From positions 1 to 24,432 of the forward strand of contig JAGXHD010000115.1 in the NCBI GenBank assembly GCA_024636395.1: a stretch of DNA of 24,432 nucleotides, given 5' to 3'. This document shows positions 7,280-15,593 of this stretch, piece by piece (within the stretch, counting starts at the first letter, position 1; each line of letters begins with the position of its first letter). This DNA comes from Sulfitobacter sp. Its GTDB lineage: Bacteria > Pseudomonadota > Alphaproteobacteria > Rhodobacterales > Rhodobacteraceae. Position numbers and translations under genes: made by a program. The notes beneath the pieces are model-generated. The model was not told where the DNA came from. It worked only from the letters and a program-made list of their open reading frames with translations, and made no database searches.

Positions 7280-8539
7280 TCAGTGAAAAAAGAGGCTGAT
7301 TTCAGGGACCATCACAAAAAGGATCAACGCCAGAAGTGTCACGGCGAAAAAAGGCAGTGAGACGATGAAAACCCGGATCGGGCTCACCTTGGCCACGTTG
7401 GCCGCGATATAGAGGCCGATGCCGACTGGCGGCGACAGCAGCCCCAAAATGAGATTGATCGAGACGACCACGCCGAAATGGATTGGGTCGATCCCATATA
7501 CATCCGTCGCGATTGGCAGCAATATCGGCACCACCATGATCAGGCCCGCAATCCCGTCGATCACAGTGCCGACGAGCAGCAGGATCACCAGCACCAGCAG
7601 TAAAAATGCAGTGGGCGTGGTCGCAACGGTCTCAATCCAGGCGGCGACGGTCTGCGGCACCTCGCCGAAGATCAGGACCCAAGAGAACACGCCCGCCGCT
7701 GCCACCAGAAACAGCACCAACGCTGAATTGATCCCCGTGCGCAAAAGGATCGGACCAAAATCGGACAGCTTAAGCGTTTTGGTGAAGAAGATTCCAAGCA
7801 CGGTTGCGCACAGGGCTCCTAATGCAGCGGCCTCTGTGGGAGAGCCGTAACCTCCCATGATGGTGCCGATGATGACCGCAGGAATGGCAAGCATCGGAAG
7901 CGCATCGCGCAGGGCGCGCAACCGGGTGGGCCAGCTGAGGCTTTCTCCGCGCGGGTAATCGTACCAATAGCCGAGCAGCGCGATCGTTCCAATGAAGAGG
8001 CTGGTGAGGATCAGGCCGGGCAGCAGCCCTGCCAGAAGCATATCGCGCACTGCAAGCTGCGCCAGCACGGCGTAGACGACGAACACGATCGAGGGCGGGA
8101 TGATTGGGCCGAGCAAGCCTCCGAAAGCGGTGACGGCAGTGGAGAAATCACGCTTGTACCCTTCCTTCTCCATTTCTGGGACCATGACCCGCGTCATCAT
8201 TGCGATCTGGGCTGTGGCAGAGCCAAGAATGGAGGCAACCATCATATTCGCAATCAAATTGATATAGGCAAGGCCACCCTTGAGCGAGCCTACGAACACG
8301 GCCGCAAGACGGATCAGGCGCTGGGTGATGCCCGTTCCGTTCATCAACTCGCCAATGAGGATGAACAACGGGATGGCCAGAAGTCCGAAATTGTTTAGCG
8401 CGCTGAACAGCTGTAGGCCGAAGCTGTCGAGCAGGATGGTATTGCCCGAGGTCTGGATGAACACGAAGGCAGCCGCGCAAAGCACGATGCCTATCGGCAG
8501 GCCGACGAGCACGAGCACGAAAAAAACGATGGCGGTCAT
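7280..8539 (-). CDS. TRAP transporter large permease (DctM-type)
   Basis: A 419-residue, very hydrophobic inner-membrane protein with about 12 predicted membrane spans, the large channel subunit of a tripartite ATP-independent periplasmic importer. Typical DctM segments are visible: the start FFVLVLVGLPIGIVL, SGTA-like loops such as LGSATAQIAMM, GGLLGPIIPPSI, GGYGSPTEAAALG, LLVGTVIDGIAGLIMVVPIL and SPPVGIGLYIAANV. The start ATG overlaps the small subunit stop by 4 bp. Together with the small subunit and binding protein it should import an organic acid using a Na+ gradient, which is family knowledge. Its operon partner, the enamidase-like gene, suggests the cargo is the heterocyclic acid degraded by the left block. 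Confidence 0.95.
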   Translation of the reverse strand: MTAIVFFVLVLVGLPIGIVLCAAAFVFIQTSGNTILLDSFGLQLFSALNNFGLLAIPLFILIGELMNGTGITQRLIRLAAVFVGSLKGGLAYINLIANMMVASILGSATAQIAMMTRVMVPEMEKEGYKRDFSTAVTAFGGLLGPIIPPSIVFVVYAVLAQLAVRDMLLAGLLPGLILTSLFIGTIALLGYWYDYPRGESLSWPTRLRALRDALPMLAIPAVIIGTIMGGYGSPTEAAALGALCATVLGIFFTKTLKLSDFGPILLRTGINSALVLFLVAAAGVFSWVLIFGEVPQTVAAWIETVATTPTAFLLLVLVILLLVGTVIDGIAGLIMVVPILLPIATDVYGIDPIHFGVVVSINLILGLLSPPVGIGLYIAANVAKVSPIRVFIVSLPFFAVTLLALILFVMVPEISLFFH

Positions 8540-9117
8540 TGCATGACATCCATCGCAAGGCCCGCAGGATCCTCCGGGCGCTCCAACAGTCCCAGATCCT
8601 CGAAAAGGTTAGCCAGTGCGTGCACGGTGATTGAAATGGCGAACACAGGAATGATCAGGAAAAACCAGAACGCGGGCAAAGCCATTACAGGTGTCTGGTC
8701 GGTGTAGATGAAATTGAAAGTCGCTGCCTGAAACGCGGTCACGTCAAAGCCTGCCTGAGCGATCGCAACGGGATCGAACCAGCGCACGGACATATAGCAC
8801 AGAAAGATGCCGAAAACTGTCGCGAGCACCGAGACTATCACGCGCAGCAGCGCTACCCCTTTGGGCGGCAGAAACTCATGGAGCAGCAAAACAGCCGGAT
8901 CAATCCGTGCCCGCAGCATCAGCGAGGCACCTACAAAGCCAGATATGATCATGGTGTAGACCCCCAGTTCGTCCGCCCACGCGAGGGTGATCCCTACCAT
9001 ACGCAAAAGTACGTTCATCAGAACCGAGAGCGCGAGCACCGCTATGAGACATTTGAGCGCTAACCGCTCGACCGCACTGATCCCGGTTGAAAGTTTGCTG
9101 ACGATCTTGGGGATCAT
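8536..9117 (-). CDS. TRAP transporter small permease (DctQ-type)
   Basis: A 193-residue membrane protein with four predicted spans, the small subunit that pairs with the DctM-type channel. The segment ITLAWADELGVYTMIISGFVG carries the W-x-(D/E)-E motif common to DctQ proteins, and FVGASLMLRARID is the usual continuation. The C-terminal tail (ANLFEDLGLLERPED) is hydrophilic and probably cytoplasmic. Start ATG at 9117 has only a weak upstream purine run. It lies 55 bp after the binding-protein gene and overlaps the large subunit by 4 bp. Confidence 0.92.
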   Translation of the reverse strand: MIPKIVSKLSTGISAVERLALKCLIAVLALSVLMNVLLRMVGITLAWADELGVYTMIISGFVGASLMLRARIDPAVLLLHEFLPPKGVALLRVIVSVLATVFGIFLCYMSVRWFDPVAIAQAGFDVTAFQAATFNFIYTDQTPVMALPAFWFFLIIPVFAISITVHALANLFEDLGLLERPEDPAGLAMDVMQ

Positions 9118-9172
9118 GGGTTTGCCTGTTTCAGGATGAGGTGCCCGGGCCGCCGCAGAAAGGGGGAAGGGT

Positions 9173-10153
9173 TCAGAATGATGCGGTCAGGGCGCGCATG
9201 CGCTCGACATAAGGCGTCTGCGCAGACCATTCCGCATCCCAGCGCTCCACGATGTCACCAAAGAATTCTTGCCCCACATTCTCGGTGATGGTGAGCCCGT
9301 CGATGGCTTTGAGCCGCTCCAGTTTGCTCGCCTCCTCGGACACGAACTGATCCACAGTCTGATCGCAATGCTTCTGCGCTGCAGCCTGAACGATGCCTTT
9401 ATCTTCATCAGACAAACCGGCCCAAACGCGGCCCGATACAAGGGCTACCATGCCGAAAAGCTGATGGTTGGTGACCAGCATGTTTTTGGCGTGATCGAAA
9501 TACCCGAAGTTCAGGATGGATTCGTGGTCCATATCAATCGCGTCGATCTGGCCGTTCGCCAGCGCGTCATAGACCTGCGTCAAAGGCATCGGAGCCGGAG
9601 CCGCACCAAACATCTCGAAGAAATTCTGGATTGGTGGGGCGGGGGTGATGCGGAAGCGCAGGCCATCGAGATCAGCCGCAGAGGTGATCGGATCTTTTGC
9701 CATGATCTGCCGCATCCCCGTCATTGCATAACACAGACCCACCGTTCCAGTCGCCGCAGGGAGCGCGTCGAGGATTTCGCGAGCTTCATCCGAGCGCAGG
9801 ACTTTTGCGGCATCGGCGATGTTGGTGACCAGGAAAGGCGCGTGTAGCGCACTCATGTCCGGCACGCGAAGAGTAAGACCCGCCGTGGTCAGCCATGCCA
9901 TATCCAGTGCGCCGGTCTGAAGTTGTTGCAGCATGGTACCTTCATTGCCCAACTGTCCGGAAGGGAAAGCCGTGATACCCATGCGCCCGCCGCTCATCTC
10001 GCCAAGGGTGACGCCCATGGCATCCACCTCCTTGTTCCAGACATGCACCGGAGGCGTGATAAGTCCCACCCGAAAGTTCTGTTCCTGCGCGAGGCTCAAG
10101 CTGGGCACTGTACCAGCAGCGAGCAAGGCCAGGGCGGTAAGAAGTCTTTTCAT
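9173..10153 (-). CDS. TRAP transporter solute-binding protein (DctP family)
   Basis: Periplasmic receptor of the TRAP system, first gene of its operon. A Sec signal peptide spans residues 1-22 (MKRLLTALALL... SLSLA), with cleavage expected before QEQN. Family marks follow: FPSGQLGNEGTMLQQLQTGALDMAW, DLDGLRFRITPAP and PMPLTQVYDALANGQIDAID. R168 in LRFRITP is the position that normally salt-bridges a substrate carboxylate, so the cargo is probably an acid. ATG 10153 is preferred over the adjacent GTG 10156 because AGGAG then sits 7 nt upstream. The length, 326 residues, is normal. Ligand identity is not readable from the sequence; context suggests a nicotinate-like carboxylate or a ring-opened derivative. 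Confidence 0.93.
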   Translation of the reverse strand: MKRLLTALALLAAGTVPSLSLAQEQNFRVGLITPPVHVWNKEVDAMGVTLGEMSGGRMGITAFPSGQLGNEGTMLQQLQTGALDMAWLTTAGLTLRVPDMSALHAPFLVTNIADAAKVLRSDEAREILDALPAATGTVGLCYAMTGMRQIMAKDPITSAADLDGLRFRITPAPPIQNFFEMFGAAPAPMPLTQVYDALANGQIDAIDMDHESILNFGYFDHAKNMLVTNHQLFGMVALVSGRVWAGLSDEDKGIVQAAAQKHCDQTVDQFVSEEASKLERLKAIDGLTITENVGQEFFGDIVERWDAEWSAQTPYVERMRALTASF

Positions 10154-10253
10154 CACATTTCTCCTGTTGAAATTATGGGCTCAAGGCTTGATTTTGGAGC
10201 GATGCAAATGCGGCGTGCACCCCGGCAGAACATCCAAATATCATTAGTGTAAA

Positions 10254-10282
10254 AACATGTTTGGGCCGCCTGTTTCTGTCAA
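10254..10282 (-). promoter_or_regulatory. Candidate sigma70 promoter for the TRAP-enamidase operon
   Basis: On the minus strand a perfect TTGACA (10282-10277) is followed after 17 nt by CATGTT (10259-10254), a 3-of-6 match to the -10 consensus. The -10 is embedded in the palindrome AAACATGTTT (10253-10262), so a regulator bound there would block it. Expected leader length to ATG 10153 is roughly 90-95 nt. Prediction by eye only. Confidence 0.4.
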
Positions 10283-10637
10283 GATAAATTTAAATCCGCT
10301 GTTTGATCTTGCCTTATAACGCCTAAACTATGACCCGCCGGAGCGCAAAGAGCTTCCATTTCTGAGGGCAGCAATTTGCACTGTCGTTAAAGAAGATGCG
10401 GTTGGCCGCCGTGCGCGGGCAAAGCAAAGTGCTTAGATTGTCTCAATGCGGATATGTGCGCAATATTTGAGCCGATTCTCCGCGCACCGGCTTCAAACTG
10501 TGCGAGTGCCAACGGGAGAAACTGCGGTGTAGTCCGTTTTTTCGCCTCCAGCCGACAACGCATTTTCCGGAAATGTTGAAATATTAGCCGCAGGTTATGC
10601 ACAATCTGAACATCATTTTTTAATCGGGTCACAGTGC

Positions 10638-10665
10638 TTGACAGAAGTTTTGCAACATCTCTAGT
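10638..10665 (+). promoter_or_regulatory. Candidate sigma70 promoter for the SPFH-ABC operon
   Basis: A perfect TTGACA (10638-10643) is followed after 16 nt by TCTAGT (10660-10665), a 4-of-6 match to the -10 consensus. The transcript would begin about 85-90 nt before ATG 10760. The palindrome TTTCCGGAAA lies about 65 bp upstream. Prediction by eye only. Confidence 0.35.
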
Positions 10666-10759
10666 CTTCCCAATCGCCTGCGTCACAAAGGCCTGCAAGC
10701 TTTGTGCCGCGCGTCCAAGGGGGATGCAGCGATACGCATATTTTAAGAGAGGCTAGTCT

Positions 10760-12346
10760 ATGGCTTGGTTTGTCACTGTGATTTTGTTGGCTATCGCAGC
10801 CATCCTGATCATCGCGTTTCTAAGCCGCTATTATCGCAAGGCCACACGCGAAATCAGCGTGGTCCGGACGGGACAGGGGGGCCAGAAAGTGGTTCTCGAC
10901 GGTGGATGTCTGGCGCTGCCGTTTCTGCACAAGGTGGCTGAGGTCAACATGCGGACCTCCAAGCTTGATATCGAGCGGACCGGCCCCGCCTCTATCATCA
11001 CGAAAGACCGCTTGCGGGTGGATGTCGCCGCCGAGTTCTACGTGAGGGTAGAAGCGACGGTCGAAGGTGTGGCCACCGCCGCGCAGGCGCTCGCGGGAAA
11101 ATCCTTCCGCGCCGCCGATATGGAGGAAATCCTCGAGGGTAAGCTGGTCGATGCGATGCTCTCTGTCGCCGCGCGCTACACCATGGACGATCTTCAGGAC
11201 AATCGCGCCGCCTATGCAAAGGAAGTCAGCGAGATGCTGGAGGGCAATCTGGCCAAGAACGGCCTGATGCTCGAGTCAATGTCGCTCACCCGGATCGACC
11301 AGACGCCATTTCATGCGCTCGACGAAAACAATGCTTTCAACGCGCTGGGGATGCGGCGGTTGGCTGAAATTATCGCAGTGAACAAAAAGGAGCGCGCGGT
11401 GATTGAAGCGGATGCGGATGTGTCGGTCCGGCAGAGCCAACTCGACGCGACTAAGCGCAAGCTCACCATCAGCCGCGAAGAGGAGGAAGCGATGATCACG
11501 CAGCAGCGCGAGATTGAAATCGCGCGGTCCCGTTCTGCGGCGGAGACGGCGGAGGAACAGGCGGTATCCGAGAAACGTCGTGAGGCCGCGCGGATCTCCC
11601 GCGAGACAGAAGTGCGGCGACAGACGCTCGAATCAGAGCTGAGCTCTGCGCTCAAGAAATCCGAGAACACGGTCACGCTGGCGCAAAAGCGCGGCGAGGA
11701 GGCCCGCGCCGAAGCTGAAGCGATTGCCGCCCGTGGCAGCGAGGCGGAAGCCGAGGAGCGCGTGCGCACGATACGGGAGACGGCAGCCGCCGAGCGCGAA
11801 AAAGCGTTGGCACTGATACGCGCCACCGAGCAAGCAGAGGTCGACGATACCCGAGTGAAATCGGAAGCCGACACAATTATTTCCATGGCGCAGGCGCAGG
11901 CCAAAGCCACTCATGACCGATCGGAAGCAGAACGCGACAAGATGCTCGCCGAAGCGAAAGGTACGGCGGCCATGATTGCGGCGGAAAACGCGCTCAGCCC
12001 TGAGATCATCGCGATGAAACTCGAGGAGCACCGGCTGCGCACCCTGCCGCAGGTGGTCGAGCGGATGATGAAGCCTGCCGAGAAGATCGAGAGTATCCGT
12101 ATCAACCATATGACAGGCTTTGGCGGGGGCGCCACGGGGGGTGGGGAGGGCGCGGACAAATCGACCGTCAATCAAGTCGTCGATTCCGTGCTGAGCATGG
12201 CGCTGCAATTGCCTGCGGTGCAAAAGCTGGGTGAGGAAGTGGGCATGAACATCGGCGATGGCGTGCGCGGCATCTCCGGCTCTTTGAGCGGCAAGCCCAA
12301 GCCAGCACAGCCCTCCGAAGACGCGACCCCGAAAACGAAAGACTAA
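10760..12346 (+). CDS. SPFH/flotillin-like membrane protein
   Basis: A 528-residue flotillin-type (YqiK-like) protein. Residues 4-21 form one hydrophobic anchor, followed by basic residues (RYYRK). An SPFH/Band 7 domain spans roughly residues 35-205 (QGGQKVVLDGGCLALP, TKDRLRVDVAAEFYVRV, MLESMSLTRIDQTPF). A long Glu/Ala/Arg-rich coiled coil covers about 205-420 with many AEAEA and REAARI repeats. The C-terminus has a Gly-rich GFGGGATGGGEG linker and a Pro/Lys tail. Flotillins oligomerise and organise membrane microdomains. GAGAGG sits 7 nt before the ATG. The stop is only 29 bp before the ABC binding-protein gene, with no terminator between, so it is probably the first gene of the transporter operon. 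No NfeD or OB-fold partner gene, common for this family, is adjacent. Confidence 0.92.
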   Translation: MAWFVTVILLAIAAILIIAFLSRYYRKATREISVVRTGQGGQKVVLDGGCLALPFLHKVAEVNMRTSKLDIERTGPASIITKDRLRVDVAAEFYVRVEATVEGVATAAQALAGKSFRAADMEEILEGKLVDAMLSVAARYTMDDLQDNRAAYAKEVSEMLEGNLAKNGLMLESMSLTRIDQTPFHALDENNAFNALGMRRLAEIIAVNKKERAVIEADADVSVRQSQLDATKRKLTISREEEEAMITQQREIEIARSRSAAETAEEQAVSEKRREAARISRETEVRRQTLESELSSALKKSENTVTLAQKRGEEARAEAEAIAARGSEAEAEERVRTIRETAAAEREKALALIRATEQAEVDDTRVKSEADTIISMAQAQAKATHDRSEAERDKMLAEAKGTAAMIAAENALSPEIIAMKLEEHRLRTLPQVVERMMKPAEKIESIRINHMTGFGGGATGGGEGADKSTVNQVVDSVLSMALQLPAVQKLGEEVGMNIGDGVRGISGSLSGKPKPAQPSEDATPKTKD

Positions 12347-12375
12347 AAAACTTACCACCAACAAGGAGACATCAC

Positions 12376-13620
12376 ATGACACTTTCCCGCAGACATTTCG
12401 TTATGGGCTCGTCGGCGCTGGCCCTTGCCGCTCCGGCGACGATTGCACGTGCGCAATCCGACAACATCGTTTTCGCCTCCATCCTCGACCTTTCGGGCGG
12501 GCTTGATATTTACGGAGCGCCGATGGCGGAGACCACACGCATGGCGATCGAGGACATCAACGCCGCAGGTGGCTTGCTGGGCCGCGAGGTCGAGCTCAAA
12601 ATGTACGACGCGCAGTCCACTATCCAGTTCTACACCCAGTTCGCCACGCAAGCCGCCGCAGGTGACCGCGCCGATACGGTCCACGCAGGCATCACCTCCG
12701 CCTCGCGCGAAGCGATCCGGCCCACGCTCGCGCGCTTCAAAACGCTCTACTTCTACAACACCCAGTATGAGGGTGGCGTGTGTGACTACAACAACTTCTG
12801 CACCGGCTCCACGCCCGCGCAAACGGTCGCAAAAATCGTGCCACACGCAATGAACAAATGGGGCAAGAAGGTTTATATCGTCGCGGCCGATTACAACTAC
12901 GGTCAGATCACCGCGCAGTGGATGCAACGATTTGTGGCCGAGAATGGTGGCGAGACGCTCGATGTAGAGTTTTTCCCACTCGATGTGACGAACTTCGGGC
13001 CGACGATCAACAAGATCCAGACTGCAAAGCCCGATATGGTCATCTCTGCACTGGTGGGTGGCGCGCATGTGTCGTTTTACCGTCAGTATGCGGCGGCGGG
13101 CATGCTCTCCGAGATCCCGATCGCTTCGACCACCTTCGGCGTCGGCAACGAGCAAAAGCTGATTTCGGCGGAAGAAGGTAACGGCATCATGGCGTCCTAT
13201 GGTTATTTCGAGGGCATAGACACGCCCGCCAACAAGGATTTCCTGTCGCGGCTGGAGGCCAAACTGGGCGCCGACCGTCCAGTGATTAACGAACTCGCGA
13301 TCCGCTCCTACGAGGGTGCGATGCTCTGGGCGGCGGCTGTCAGAGAAGCAGGCACTACCGACCGCGATCCAGTGATCGAAGCGCTCCGGTCGGGGCTGAG
13401 CTATGAAGGCCCCTCCGGCGCCGTGACGATTGACGGACAGACCAACCACTGCTCGATGAACGTCTACATTGGCGAGCTTGCGGATCAGGAATGGAGCATC
13501 GTCGACTCCTTCGAGAACCAGCCCCCGGCGGATACGCAGCTCGTGTGTGATCTCAACCAGAACCCGAACCAGTCGACCTTCCTGTTCGAAAACGGTCTGG
13601 CAGCAGCCGGTATCGAGTAA
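12376..13620 (+). CDS. ABC transporter substrate-binding protein, urea/short-chain amide type
   Basis: A 414-residue periplasmic receptor of the UrtA/FmdD/AmiC-like group (branched-chain amino acid fold). The N-terminus has a twin-arginine signal, SRRHFVMG, a hydrophobic core and a cleavage site after TIARA, so export by Tat is likely. Group features include DLSGGLDIYGAPM, EDINAAGGLLGREVEL, YNTQYEGG, FPLDVTNFGPTINKIQ and SALVGGAHVSFYRQYAAAG. Four cysteines occur (GGVCDYNNFC, NHCSMN, LVCDLN), which could form disulfides in the periplasm. AAGGAG sits 7 nt before the ATG. It is followed by a strong hairpin and then the permeases, the usual arrangement for an abundant binding protein. Downstream amidase and CoA ligase make an amide cargo likely; the specific ligand is unknown. 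Confidence 0.93.
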   Translation: MTLSRRHFVMGSSALALAAPATIARAQSDNIVFASILDLSGGLDIYGAPMAETTRMAIEDINAAGGLLGREVELKMYDAQSTIQFYTQFATQAAAGDRADTVHAGITSASREAIRPTLARFKTLYFYNTQYEGGVCDYNNFCTGSTPAQTVAKIVPHAMNKWGKKVYIVAADYNYGQITAQWMQRFVAENGGETLDVEFFPLDVTNFGPTINKIQTAKPDMVISALVGGAHVSFYRQYAAAGMLSEIPIASTTFGVGNEQKLISAEEGNGIMASYGYFEGIDTPANKDFLSRLEAKLGADRPVINELAIRSYEGAMLWAAAVREAGTTDRDPVIEALRSGLSYEGPSGAVTIDGQTNHCSMNVYIGELADQEWSIVDSFENQPPADTQLVCDLNQNPNQSTFLFENGLAAAGIE

Positions 13621-13624
13621 GTCC

Positions 13625-13650
13625 TTTGGCCCGGTTTGCGCCGGGCCAAA
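13625..13650 (+). terminator. Strong intercistronic hairpin after the binding-protein gene
   Basis: TTTGGCCCGG and CCGGGCCAAA form a perfect 10-bp stem with the 6-nt loop TTTGCG, beginning 5 bp after the binding-protein stop. No long U-run follows (CCTTCTTTCCCCC), so it is more likely a partial terminator or 3' mRNA-protecting stem that lowers permease expression relative to the receptor than a full stop. Confidence 0.7.
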
Positions 13651-13680
13651 CCTTCTTTCCCCCACCCGCAGGAGATCGCC

Positions 13681-14550
13681 TTGGATCTGTTTGTCGCCGT
13701 TACATTTCAGCTGGTTTACGGCATCGCGAACCTCGCCCTCATCAGCCTCGGGCTGGCGATAATCTTCGGCATGATGCGCGTGATCAATCTCGCGCACGGG
13801 GAGTTTCTGATGCTCGGCGGCTATACTGTGGTGGTCGCTACGAATGCGGGTGTTAACATCTGGGTTGCGATGTTGATCCTTGCGCCGTTGGTCGTGGGCG
13901 TTATTGGGGTCATCGTCGAGCGGGTGATTATCCGCTGGCTCTACGGGCGCATGGTCGACACGCTGCTTGCCACATGGGGTCTGTCGCTTCTGCTGATCGG
14001 TCTGGTGACCTCGATCTTCGGGGCCTCCACGGCCACCACGATCTCTCCGCCTCTCGGCATCATCCGAATCGGAGATTATTCCGCCTCCGGCTATGAATTG
14101 TTCCTGATCGGCGTCACGCTGGTGCTTTTCCTTGCCGTTTTTGCAACACTCAAGCTGACGAAGCTCGGGTTGGTCGCGCGTGGCACGATGCAAAATCCCG
14201 AGATGTCCTCGGCGCTGGGCGTCTCCACGACGAAGATTTACATGATCACTTTCGGGTTGGGCGCTGCCGTGACGGGACTTGCCGGCGGGTTGCTGGCGCC
14301 CGTGACCGGCGTGCTGCCGACCATCGGGGCCACCTATATTGCCAAAGCTTTCATCACCGTCATTTCAGGCGGCTCGGCAATCCTCGCGGGCACGGCGGCG
14401 GGGTCGATCCTGCTTGGCGGGATCAACGGTATCTTCTCTTTCCTCACCGGCCCCACATTGGGCGAAGTGGCGCTGCTGGTGGCGGCGATCATTCTGCTCC
14501 GGCTTATGCCGCGCGGGATCACGGGGCGGTTCTTCCGTAAATCTCTGTGA
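13681..14550 (+). CDS. ABC transporter permease, LivH/UrtB type
   Basis: A 289-residue inner-membrane permease of the branched-chain amino acid/urea/amide class. Recognisable segments are IISLGLAIIFGMMRVINLAHGEFLMLGGY at the N-terminus (the family NLAHGEF motif), RGTMQNPEMSSALGVS, the cytoplasmic coupling loop that contacts the ATPases, and LLAPVTGVLPTIGATYIAKAFITVISGG. The open frame extends to a TTG at 13636 inside the upstream hairpin, but TTG 13681 is preferred: AGGAG lies 7 nt before it and the protein then starts LDLFVAVTFQLVYG like its relatives. It overlaps the next gene by 4 bp (GTGA). Confidence 0.93.
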   Translation: MDLFVAVTFQLVYGIANLALISLGLAIIFGMMRVINLAHGEFLMLGGYTVVVATNAGVNIWVAMLILAPLVVGVIGVIVERVIIRWLYGRMVDTLLATWGLSLLLIGLVTSIFGASTATTISPPLGIIRIGDYSASGYELFLIGVTLVLFLAVFATLKLTKLGLVARGTMQNPEMSSALGVSTTKIYMITFGLGAAVTGLAGGLLAPVTGVLPTIGATYIAKAFITVISGGSAILAGTAAGSILLGGINGIFSFLTGPTLGEVALLVAAIILLRLMPRGITGRFFRKSL

Positions 14551-15593
14551 CCGGTGGCAACACCGGCATGCGTCCGGTCCTCATTTTCGCGCTAATCGGT
14601 ACGGTGTTCATGTTTGGCGCGCCCTACGTCCTTCAACTGTTTACGATTATCAACCTGACCACTGCCATCGCCCTGGCCGTGCTGGCGCTGAGCCTCGCAC
14701 TTGTCTGGGGGTTCGGCGGTATCCTGTGCTTTGGGCAGGTCGCGTTCTTTGGCCTTGGCGCCTATGCCTATACGATGGGCGCGATCAATTTTGGCGGCTC
14801 GACCTGGGCCATTCTAGTGGCCATTCTGGTCTCCTCCGCCTTTGCCGCCATCCTGGGATATTTCGTATTTTTTGGCCGGGTCTCCGATGTCTATCTCGGC
14901 GTGATCACCCTTACGGTCACGCTCATTTTCTTCTCGTTAATCCGCCGCACCTCTGGGCCAGAGTTCAAGATCGGCATCGCACAGATCGGTGGCTTCAACG
15001 GGGTGACTTCCCCGCCGCTCAACCTCCCGTGGGACACGTCCTCGTTTCTGTTTCCCGAACAAGTGTTCTATGTCGCGATGGCGGCGCTGATCCTGTGCTA
15101 CGTCTTCTGCGGCTGGCTGATGAATACGCATTTCGGGCGTGTCTGTGTCGGCATCCGCGAGAACGAATTGCGCGCGGAGCTTCTTGGCTACGACTCGCGC
15201 CTTTACAAGCTTGGCATCTTCACTATCTCGGCCGGCATTGCTGCCATCGGCGGTGTGCTGTTTTGCAACGGCGTGGGCCGGATCACGCCGGATGTATTCA
15301 ACCTCTATAATGCTGCGCTTACGATCATCTGGGTGATCGTCGGCGGTCGCGGTACGCTGATCGGGCCTATCGCCGCGACCTTCGGGCTTTTCTATCTGAC
15401 GTCCGCGCTGGGCGGACAATCCACGCTCAACAACAACCTTGTGCTGGGCGTGATCCTGATATTTTTCGTATTGCTGGTGCCGAAAGGCGTTGCACCGACG
15501 ATCACGGACTGGGTCGCGCGGCGGCGCAGGCCGCGCAAGGCGTCCCGTCGTGCCCGCCGCACGATGCGGCGCGACGAAGGATCGAACGCATGA
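14547..15593 (+). CDS. ABC transporter permease, LivM/UrtC type
   Basis: A 348-residue second permease. Typical segments are ALSLALVWGFGGILCFGQVAFFGLGAYAYT, GRVSDVYLGVITLTVTLIF, GVRENELRAELLGYDSRLYKLG-like coupling loop (here GIRENELRAE), and VIVGGRGTLIGPIAATFGLFYL. The start is GTG in a GTGA overlap; an in-frame ATG at 14568 (MRPVLIF) is an alternative and would place a small hairpin (14551-14566) in the leader. The C-terminus ends in a strongly basic tail, RRRRPRKASRRARRTMRR (about residues 324-342), which should lie in the cytoplasm near the ATPase subunits. It overlaps the ATPase gene by 4 bp. Confidence 0.92.
   Translation: MTGGNTGMRPVLIFALIGTVFMFGAPYVLQLFTIINLTTAIALAVLALSLALVWGFGGILCFGQVAFFGLGAYAYTMGAINFGGSTWAILVAILVSSAFAAILGYFVFFGRVSDVYLGVITLTVTLIFFSLIRRTSGPEFKIGIAQIGGFNGVTSPPLNLPWDTSSFLFPEQVFYVAMAALILCYVFCGWLMNTHFGRVCVGIRENELRAELLGYDSRLYKLGIFTISAGIAAIGGVLFCNGVGRITPDVFNLYNAALTIIWVIVGGRGTLIGPIAATFGLFYLTSALGGQSTLNNNLVLGVILIFFVLLVPKGVAPTITDWVARRRRPRKASRRARRTMRRDEGSNA
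14551..14566 (+). other. Small hairpin with GNRA-type tetraloop at the second permease start
   Basis: CCGGTG-GCAA-CACCGG is a perfect 6-bp stem closed by a GCAA tetraloop. It begins one base after the GTG start codon and ends one base before the alternative ATG at 14568. It could modulate initiation or favour the GTG start, but a 6-bp stem of this kind may be chance. Confidence 0.35.

Larger units (their letters stand above)
10157..10759. other. Non-coding divergent promoter region
   Basis: About 600 bp between the divergently transcribed TRAP operon and the SPFH-ABC operon. It is more AT-rich than its surroundings, especially 10235-10315 and 10560-10665. I see two sigma70-like promoters (separate entries), short palindromes AAACATGTTT (10253-10262), ATTTAAAT (10288-10295) and TTTCCGGAAA (10564-10573), and no convincing gene, RNA gene or repeat. 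Palindromes of this size are expected about once by chance in such a stretch. Confidence 0.6.

Noticed and set aside
10564..10573. TTTCCGGAAA palindrome as an operator
   Set aside because: A 10-bp palindrome is expected roughly once in 1 kb by chance and nothing else supports it.
10387..10698. 103-residue open frame on the minus strand in the divergent promoter region
   Set aside because: No recognisable family feature and no good ribosome-binding site, and it lies antisense across the likely promoter of the SPFH gene. Treated as chance.
12352..14193. 613-residue open frame on the minus strand
   Set aside because: It is antisense to the binding-protein and first permease genes, has the Arg/His/Asp-rich composition of a GC-rich shadow frame, and no domain is recognisable.
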